A DNA stretch of 64,000 bases, taken from assembly GCA_035048485.1 (NCBI GenBank), contig CM068581.1:62535393-62599392 (forward strand). Direction: 5' to 3'. Of the stretch, positions 57,501 to 64,000 are shown piece by piece. A program made the translations under genes and the position numbers. The first letter of the stretch is position 1; each line of letters opens with the position of its first letter. This stretch comes from Pteria penguin (lineage: Eukaryota > Mollusca > Bivalvia > Pterioida > Pteriidae). Under the pieces are notes generated by a model. It was not told the DNA's origin, made no database searches, and worked only from the letters and a program-made list of their open reading frames with translations.

Positions 57501-60500
57501 TGCATATTCTTCTCTGAATCATTAAATTATTGCAAATTGCTTCACGACTTTGTCCATAATGGTAATTTTTTTTCAATTTTCAAAAATATATCAAACATTT
57601 AAATGACTTAATCATATTTCCATTTATAATGAACATTTTTGTGTTATGAATGATTTTTACAAAATGCAAATGAAATATGGACAAACAGTAATGAAAAGAT
57701 ACCAATGGGATTCACTGCTTCGCGTTTTACATAATGCCACATTTTTTCATGAGAACATATTGAATTATTGAATGAGAACATATTATGAGGTAAAATACGA
57801 AAATAACTGGTGTCACATGACCATGGTACTAACAACAATGTACCAAAGTGAACATTCACGGACTCCTGAAATTCAGAGGTGAGACCAGGTGCCCGGGAGT
57901 AGTGAGCGCCTCCTTTTTGGCTAGCCACACCCGCCGTGAATACCCTGACATACAGACGAAACAATATAATTCTGCACTGTATATATACATGAATGTGAAC
58001 AAACACTGTAGAAAGTGTCACAGCCACATAACATCAGGAAAAAGGGTATAATAACACTTAAGTCAAACCCTGCGCGGGGAACTTTTTTACGAGCTCCACA
58101 CTGCAAAGGGAATAAGTGTGAGGTAAGATAAATACTATATACTGGTAGTTTTGTGTCTTTCCAATCCAAAGCGGAGTAGAAATAGCCGGCATGGGGTTTT
58201 TTTTTTGCAGTAGACGTTTTACTTCCTTTTATTACTCATTGTTGTTATCAGTGTTATATTCAGCTAATGTTTGTGTTGTATCGTGTACATTCATAAACAT
58301 GTTTAAAAATCGTACTTGTTCCAGTTTGTGTCTTTCTGAACAAAACATGATAATGGAAATGGCTGGCATTGCTATTCTATAGTATATACTTATTCATTCA
58401 CGGAACTTGATATTATCTTCATTTTGATTTAAAAAGCTCTTTTTGTTACAACAACTCACACATCTTAAGATTTTTATCTTAAGCAATATTAAACTCAAGC
58501 AATAATTTGACAGATAATATTTGACATGTAGATTTCTTTTTCATAAAAAGGAATTATCTTAGTACAAATTGATTTAAAGAGCGTATAATGTTACAACCAG
58601 AACACACCCAGTGAAATCTGATTTCACTTAATATTGCATCATGAAATACGAACTGTGCATATCAAGCACTAAATTCATGCACGTATCTATGTTCTGATAT
58701 TTATTAATACTATAATATGTGATGCTATGGTACGTTTCTGATATTTATTAATACTATAATATATGATGCTATGGCACGTTTCTGATATTTATTAATACTA
58801 TAATATATGATGCTATGGCACGTTTCTGATATTTATTAATACTATAATATATGATGCTATGGTACGTTTCTGATATTTATCAATACTATATTATATAATG
58901 CTATGGCACGTTTCTGATATTTATTAATACTATAATATATGATGCTATGGTACGTTTCTGATATTTGTTAATACTATAATATATGATGCTATGGTACGTT
59001 TCTGATATTTATTAATACTATAATATATGATGCTATGGTACGTTTATGATATTTATTAATACTATAATATGTGATGCTATGGTACGTTTCTGATATTTAT
59101 TAATACTATAATATATGATGCTATGGCACGTTTCTGATATTTATTAATACTATAATATGTGATGCTATGGTACGTTTCTGATATTTATTAATACTATAAT
59201 ATGTGATGCTATGGTACGTTTCTGATATTTATTAATACTATAATATGTGATGCTCTGGTACGTTTCTGATATTTATTAATACTATAATAATTGATGCTAT
59301 GGTAAGTTTCTGATATTTATTAATACTATATTATATAATGCTATGGTACGTTTCTGATATTTATTAATACTATAATATGTGATGCTATGGCACGTTTCTA
59401 CGGCCCGTAAACCGGTTAACCATACTGAATGATTGACTGTTGTCTTATTAAATGACCTTTTAAATCAGTATCGTAAACGCACTATAATCGAATATTTTTG
59501 TGCTGTCCTTATGTGTTTTTCATATCAATACATTATATACTGTATATTTTCGTGGTGACATTTGCCATACGACTGAGTCTGTAACTTTAAATGATAAATC
59601 CAATATTACTGCTCATTGAATTTAATTTTTTAAATACTGACATATCATCGTACTGTTTATTTCTGAAATTTTAATGTTTGTACTTCTAATAAATCTTTCG
59701 ATTTTGTCAGGTCCCAGTACGATCCTACTGAAGAATTATGGGACATATTCCGAAAAGATCGCTATGACGATGACGTTTCTTGGTTCAGTGGCTTTACGGA
59801 CTCTTTCTTCAAGGTCATAAAGATATTGTCTTATATTTTCCTATCATTGGTCCTGTTTTCTACTGTCATCACTTCACGGGGCAGTCTACAAATCCTAAGC
59901 AACTTATATGCAGACCAGACTGATGTAAGAAATTACTCTCTGAATTACTTTCACTTTCATGTCTTACTGTTAATATCAGATCACACGACTACCTAATAAA
60001 TAAATAAATAAATAAATAAATCAATCAATCAATCAATCGAGATATCTGTTTTATAAAATATGACAATTATACGCTTCACTGGCATTTGTTTTTATTGCTA
60101 TGATTGCGTTCAAATACTTAATACCGCACATGGCCTCCTCATTTCACCGCTTATGCACTATGCCAGGTATACTCTACATAGGAAGATTTCGTTCTGAAAG
60201 CGAGGCTTCTTGTCATGAAACTACTCTCACAGAGACATATTAAGGAAGATTTAAAATTGTCACCGAGGAAGTTCTATCGTCGATATAGAGATCTGGTACA
60301 ATTTGAGATCCCGCTTTCAATAATGTTAACCGACATTTTGGGATCTGACCATGCAAACTAACAATCTTAACTTTTATTTTTTACTATACTTGATTTGATA
60401 TAATATGTATGTATACAGACGCCGGAATTTCAGTTCAATAGCATTTCATACCGTGAATATGATAATTTTCTCTTTTGAGACATTGGACCAGGTGTACCGA

Positions 60501-62063
60501 CTTTATATTATAATGTAGAAAAATTGTATTTAAAAGGAAATCAGATGTATGACTTTACAACAAATAATCTATTTTTTGAAATAATTTTAAAGTTTGTATG
60601 TTGAAATGTATTTTGAAAAAGAGTTTGATATATTGCAATATCTTAACACAATTATTCATAAATATGAACATAGAAGGTTGATTTATCTGATGTAATAAAT
60701 AGTGATTTTGTATTTCTCGCTGAAACAATTGCTGTATGTTTTTCATTTTAGGATAGCCTTACACATGATGTCATTGCATATCTTCTCCTCTTCATCATAT
60801 CCATTCCTGATGCCTTTCTTTTTCTCAAGTCATCAGTTCAGTTTCTGTTTGGGAAACGAAATGTTCCAACCTTAGGCAACGTCATAACGGTACTGTGCAA
60901 CATAATGATAAAACGATTGGATTTTTTAATACGCAAATGTTAATAAAAATCATAAACATTCATGCAAAACACACATTATAAAAACAATAATTTAGTTTGG
61001 TTATTACATAATACTTAAATGTTTATTCATTCCTATATTTGTATCTGGTAATTTTATGACATTACTCATATTAAATATTAAGTAAATATTCTGACTTTTT
61101 TCTGATTTTAGGTCGCCCTCAGGGAAATAGGTCACGTGATAGGACTAGCTTTCTTCATATTTAAAGTGATTCCTCACCTTGACGCACTCGAATGTGCAGC
61201 TGTCACAACTTCCGTACCAGCGGTAGTAGCGTTTGTTCACACTGTGTCGTACTGCGGACGACGTAATTCCCCCATGTATGGCTGGAACCCCAAAAAGATA
61301 GCTAAGCAACTCCTGAACGGCATATCCATGCTGCTCTTATTTGCCCTACTCATCAGCATACCGATACTGATTTCAAACAATTCTCAGATGACACTTTCAA
61401 AAAATGAGTTTATAGCATGGGAAATCATCAGTGTAGTGTTGTTGTCCACACGTTGGGTGGAAACATATTCCTCAAGAAATATCGGAAAGAAAGGTTGTAG
61501 TATTCCTATCACGTCACGTGCTCTCGACAAAGGTCACGTGATAACCTGTATCTGCTCAAGTTTTTTCAGACTATTGGTAATGTTAGTTCTGTTTGCTACT
61601 TACTTTTGTCCAGATATACGAAATATCGATGTTGCTTTCACTGCGTTTTCTGACGCCACAAGAAATGTGTCTCTGTCTATTTATAGTAATAACGATGTTT
61701 GCAGAAATATAACAACAAACTTCACCAGCGGAGTCAATTCGACAAATCCAACAATGACCACAACAACTTGTGTAAGATACTGGGATGTATTAGGTCCATT
61801 TTTAGTGCATTTTCTATCCGCTATGGTAACGAATCACTGTGCCGTCGTCGCATGTCGATTGTGTATGCAGGTCATCAGTTTCTCGTTGCCTTTGGCCCTG
61901 GCGGCGCCTGTGTATGTTTGTCTGATGATCATATTCAAAGAAGCTGACGTCACGACTCTCCAAACGCATATTGGTCTACAGAACATAAACAATCCATACT
62001 CGTAAGTCGTGTAGTGTGAAAAATAATGTTAATAATTAATATTAATTATCATTATCATCATCA

Positions 62064-62105
<42 letters not shown>

Positions 62106-63968
62106 TTGTTTTTAGTGTCAGAAAGCTTTGCACCAGTTAGTTCCTAGTTTGCTTTGCACCTCTCATTTGCAAATATCATATACTTTTTTCAATTGCATGA
62201 AAAATATTGAAATGCTAGGATGCGATTAAATCTTTTGAACTAATTCATTTATTAGTGTGCTGCTAGCAATATTTTTCATTGGATGGCTCGCTCAGCTTTG
62301 GGTCTGTAAACATATTTGGACGAGCGGCGGAGAAGAAAGACTAGCATTCACACGCAAGTAAGTGTGAATTATATCTGTATTTATATCCGTCAAAATTACT
62401 TGTACAGAATCAGTTTCTCTAATATTGAATTAATCTGTCGGTTTGTATAAATTAATTATTTTTTCTAGGATAATCAGTATTTACAAAACTTCCGAGCTCG
62501 TTTACTGGCCAAACATTGTTTAATACATGTTATCATTGACTTTCCTGATAAGTTAGTCCGGTGTTCAATATATCTGCACCCTAAATACTCAGTTTTACTT
62601 TGATTTGAGTCGTTTTAATACGCCCTTTTTTATAATATTTAGTAAAACAGAGTTAATTCTTTTATATTTTGTTTTTTGCATTGTAGTTTTAATGCGCTTG
62701 GTTTGCGGCGCCGACAATCCGGGTTCGATTTCCGGGTTGCGCCATTATGTTTGAGAGGTTGGTAACCTCCTGCTTCCATGTCGCGATATAACCGAAAAAA
62801 TTGTTGAAAGCGACGTAAAACACTAATCAACCAACAACCAAATCTACTTTGTATTATTCATTGACAAACGAATTAATTCGACAGGAGGTAATTGATGGGT
62901 GTTTCTAGCAACGAAGAGATGTTTAATTTTCAAGGACACGATATGAGAATTTAAATATATACTTCTATTATATATTCTGTGGTATTTTTTCTTTTGTTTT
63001 TAGTTTTTGCAAAATTTGTTTGCCCATTATTTTCAAAATTGACTATATTTTTATACATGTACATGTAAATCTGCTTTAAGCGGAACTAAATCTATTCTAA
63101 ATCTGCCTTGATTGGGACTGGATGCAAACCCGCAATGTAGAGATTTATATTTGCTATCTTTATTGATTGTCTTCTTTTGTGTTACTTATCTAATGACTTT
63201 CTCCTTCTAGGTCAACATATCAGAAACATTTACTTTCAATAAATATTATATTCAGTTATAGTTTGTCTGTACCGAACAAGTGTTAAGTATCGAAGTGAAC
63301 TTCATTTCATATTTGTATTGTAACGGCATATTGAATTATCATTTCAGATTATTCGTGCTCCCCAATTTCTGTAGCCCTATAATAGACATTACATTGATGC
63401 ATAGTCGAAAAAGGAAACTAGGGGCGCAAAAGACAGTACACCAGAAAGAAGTTCAGAAACCGACACCAATGGTGTATATATGTGCGACAATGTGGCATGA
63501 GAATAGAACGGAAATGAAGCAAATTCTCAAATCTATTTTCAGGTAATTATCTGATTCCAAAAACTATATAGGTATAGCTGGTCAAATAGAAGATGTCCAT
63601 TTCTTCTAGAAATATGTTGTTATCACTTTTGTCAGGTGTATATCAATATACTTTATGATATTATATTGTCGTCAGTAGAACAGAAAATCAGACCGGGCGC
63701 TTGAAAAGAGTAAAACTTACTAATTTGGACGAAAAGCTTTTTTTAATTTACAGGGTAATGTAAAATAGTACTGTTATTTTCATGAGTAATAAGTTTTATT
63801 GTGTAAAAGAGATATAAATTAAGGATATAGCATGTGCACAGCAGTATTTACAAAAATATTGAAAATAAATAAATAAATATATATATACTTCTTACAGATT
63901 GGATTTGGATCAGTTTGCACGAGGTCAAAATAAGAAATTGGGAGAGACTGACTTTTATGAATTTGAAG
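48414..63968 (+). CDS. CHS: chitin synthase, 5' part (eight coding exons; continues past the window)
   Basis: Joined exons 48414-48588, 54217-54310, 59711-59924, 60752-60889, 61112-62001, 62256-62357, 63348-63542 and 63898-63968 give about 626 residues with matching phases and GT-AG introns. Residues 1-110 are hydrophilic and cytosolic. WDIFRKD begins the conserved animal chitin synthase region. About ten hydrophobic segments follow (residues ~125-155, 165-205, 215-255, 275-300, 315-335, 360-385, 440-500, 505-525). Exon 7 contains PMVYICATMWHENRTEM, a hallmark of the start of the animal GT2 chitin synthase domain. The enzyme polymerises UDP-GlcNAc into chitin and exports it across the plasma membrane. 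The catalytic DxD/EDR/QRRRW part lies outside the window. No myosin motor precedes the membrane region, unlike some mollusc chitin synthases. Confidence 0.9.
49340..49530. repeat. dispersed repeat in chitin synthase intron 1
   Basis: GTCATCATCGTTGTCGTCCG, CAACAAGAGATAGGACTTTC and GACATTGAAGTTTGACCTAC have the look of the 'gaccttt' class of non-coding dispersed repeats seen elsewhere in the window. Confidence 0.45.
50715..51110. repeat. three imperfect direct repeats of ~120-135 bp
   Basis: TCAATGTACTACATTTTGACC, GTGGTATCAGTCAAGTGTGAG and GTTACTGTATCTCCATCTAA recur three times (around 50727, 50862 and 50982). A 'gtcaaggtcaaggtcacc' segment and GACGGGCAGACAGACAGACAG follow up to about 51345. 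Confidence 0.7.
51140..51360. repeat. 'caaggtcaaggtcacc' dispersed repeat
   Basis: AGTCAAGGTCAAGGTCACC, CAAGACACCAAGCTAAACGC and (GACA)n/(GACG)-rich end. Resembles the tail of the repeat at 5440-6035. Confidence 0.5.
52440..53215 (-). pseudogene. decayed Ty3/gypsy-type LTR retrotransposon pol fragment
   Basis: On the reverse strand, CLVYLDDVIFYDDE (about 53150-53190) is the RT active-site motif. After a frame break comes GEVRYFVHVSQQGIFIVRDK (about 53015-53075), the conserved block after the RT core, then SSIRNLPVHVNAKEVRSV. An RNase H start ILKADASHDVIG (about 52735-52775) is followed by KGRYCVTRRKLPT near 52640. The order RT then RNase H on one strand fits Ty3/gypsy pol. Stops and frameshifts are frequent; no LTRs, integrase or gag were seen. 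Confidence 0.7.
53449..53612 (+). repeat. copy of the 240-bp dispersed repeat
   Basis: Shares AGAAGATATCTGACAAAGCTG, ACAAAAATATTCGATTATG-type sequence and TTACGATACCGATTTAAGAC with 41458-41704. It stops before the CAATTGGTG part. Confidence 0.7.
54217..54310 (+). CDS. CHS: chitin synthase exon 2
   Basis: The acceptor is TTTTGTTGCAG and the donor GTAGGA. Encodes NVIRQNMADTSNVELDTIQE, then TGDGESSGYQG. The phases fit exon 1 (1) and exon 3 (2). Acidic and hydrophilic; no domain. Confidence 0.8.
54859..55112 (+). mobile_element. SINE family 1 with a body deletion, chitin synthase intron 2
   Basis: Head AGCCGGTGTGGCCTAGTGG, B-box GGTTCGATTCC and CAATC tail are present. About 30 bp of the body are missing (GCACGTG joins directly to TGGGTCCGTTGC). 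The flanks carry an imperfect 14-bp duplication, CAATGGATTTTTCA / CAATGAATTTTTCC. Confidence 0.87.
55113..57140. other. chitin synthase intron 2 interior, little recognised
   Basis: AT-rich. An open frame of 94 codons at 55211-55495 shows no domain. A small hairpin has 11-bp arms CAAGAACAATT / AATTGTTCTTG at 56568-56578 and 56618-56628 around an (AT)n tract. A CACACA-rich stretch lies near 56052-56085. Confidence 0.45.
57160..57326 (+). repeat. copy of the 240-bp dispersed repeat, 3' half
   Basis: TATTACGATACCGAATTAGG, GTTAATCGGGTTACGGGCCC, CTTTCCCACTCAC and ATTTAAAAATATA correspond to 41560-41704. Confidence 0.7.
58691..59398. repeat. 44-bp minisatellite, 16 units, chitin synthase intron 2
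   Basis: The unit is TTTCTGATATTTATTAATAC, TATAATATGTGATGCTATGG, TACG. The copies are nearly identical. The array ends directly at the repeat that begins at 59402. Confidence 0.97.
59402..59581 (+). repeat. dispersed repeat shared with laccase intron 2 (copy B)
   Basis: GGCCCGTAAACCGGTTAA, TAATCGAATATTTTTGTGCT and CGTGGTGACATTTGCCATAC match 6761-6935 in order and orientation. It abuts the 44-bp minisatellite, so the two may be parts of one element. Confidence 0.7.
59711..59924 (+). CDS. CHS: chitin synthase exon 3 (first membrane segment)
   Basis: The acceptor is ATTTTGTCAG. Encodes SQYDPTEELWDIFRKDRYDD, then WFSGFTDSFFKVIKIL and a hydrophobic stretch ILSYIFLSLVLFSTVI. The WD.FR and 'F.KV.K' patterns are conserved in invertebrate chitin synthases. 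The donor is GTAAGA. Confidence 0.92.
60000..60040. repeat. (AAAT)n/(CAAT)n microsatellite in intron 3
   Basis: TAAATAAATAAATAAATAAA followed by TCAATCAATCAATCAATC. It may be the remnant tail of a SINE. Confidence 0.85.
60752..60889 (+). CDS. CHS: chitin synthase exon 4
   Basis: 138 bp, phase 0 at both ends. Encodes DSLTHDVIAYLLLFIISIPD, then AFLFLKSSVQFLFGKRNVP, containing a membrane segment. The donor is GTACTG. Confidence 0.9.
61112..62001 (+). CDS. CHS: chitin synthase exon 5 (large multi-pass membrane exon)
   Basis: 890 bp without a stop. Encodes VALREIGHVIGLAFFIFKVI and at least six hydrophobic segments. Trp-containing segment ends (WEIISVVLLSTRWVETY, YWDVLGPFLVHFL) match the membrane block upstream of the catalytic domain in animal chitin synthases. 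An extracellular-type loop rich in N-x-S/T sequons lies near residues 380-430. The donor is GTAAGT. Confidence 0.93.
62060..62104. repeat. (ATT)n microsatellite in intron 5
   Basis: An uninterrupted ATT run after ATCATCATC. Confidence 0.9.
62256..62357 (+). CDS. CHS: chitin synthase exon 6
   Basis: Encodes VLLAIFFIGWLAQLWVCKHI, then WTSGGEERLAFTRK: the last membrane segment before the catalytic domain. Phase 2 on both sides; donor GTAAGT. Confidence 0.9.
62692..62838 (+). mobile_element. SINE family 2 in chitin synthase intron 6
   Basis: Forward copy: GCGCTTGGTTTGCGGCGCC, B-box GGGTTCGATTTCC, TCCTGCTTCCATGTCGCG, AAAGCGACGTAAAACACTAA and a CAACC-type tail. Confidence 0.9.
63348..63542 (+). 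CDS. CHS: chitin synthase exon 7 (start of the GT2 region)
   Basis: Encodes LFVLPNFCSPIIDITLMHSR, a basic linker, and PMVYICATMWHENRTEM followed by KQILKSIFR. The '(Y/V)CATMWHE' block is diagnostic for animal chitin synthases. The donor is GTAATT; phase 2. Confidence 0.95.
63898..63968 (+). CDS. CHS: chitin synthase exon 8 (last exon in the window)
   Basis: Completes the split Arg codon and encodes LDLDQFARGQNKK, then LGETDFYEFEG, at the donor GTATGT. The following exons, with the catalytic motifs, are beyond position 64000. Confidence 0.88.
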
Positions 63969-64000
63969 GTATGTTACATTTTTAATTAATGTAGGAATAC

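Noticed and set aside
57644..58027. 127-codon reverse-strand open frame
   Set aside because: No domain, unlikely composition, inside an intron on the opposite strand.

Overview
The window is nuclear DNA from a metazoan, most likely a bivalve or other lophotrochozoan mollusc. Genes are split into short exons with GT-AG introns, the sequence is AT-rich, tRNA-derived SINEs with (ATCA)n-type tails are scattered throughout, and the two recognisable host genes (a three-domain laccase-type multicopper oxidase and an animal chitin synthase) belong to the extracellular-matrix and shell/cuticle toolkit. The species call is inference from content only.

Layout. Positions 1-2492 are intergenic with three SINE copies. 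Positions 2493-15220 (+) hold a complete nine-exon laccase-like gene (660 aa). Exon phases agree at every junction and all four copper-ligand motifs are present. Its introns contain an old minisatellite, an 800-bp foldback element, 'gaccttt'-type dispersed repeats, SINEs, and a 76-bp tandem array made from the end of exon 3 plus its splice donor. Positions 16.8-29.1 kb are one large tandem array: a 30-bp block followed by about 390 copies of a related 28-bp unit with higher-order periods up to 2,576 bp. Positions 29.1-48.4 kb contain no recognisable host gene. They hold decayed mobile elements (a probable Penelope-like element, a MULE-like transposase scrap, a LINE with endonuclease and RT pieces, a second foldback element, MITEs, SINEs) and several minisatellites. 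Positions 48414-63968 (+) carry the first eight coding exons of a chitin synthase: a cytosolic N-terminus, about ten membrane segments and the beginning of the GT2 region. The catalytic core continues past the window end. Its large introns hold a Ty3/gypsy-type remnant, SINEs and a 44-bp minisatellite.

How the genes relate. The laccase product would be secreted, and may be membrane anchored, with a role in oxidising phenols or metals; chitin synthase would export chitin across the plasma membrane. Oxidative cross-linking of a chitin-protein matrix would link the two, but their proximity (33 kb apart) is not evidence of co-regulation.

The most unusual feature is the amplification of an exon-intron boundary of the laccase into 21 near-identical consecutive 5' splice sites. 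Next are the higher-order structure of the 12-kb satellite and two long foldback elements. I found no clear case of a wholly new biological system.
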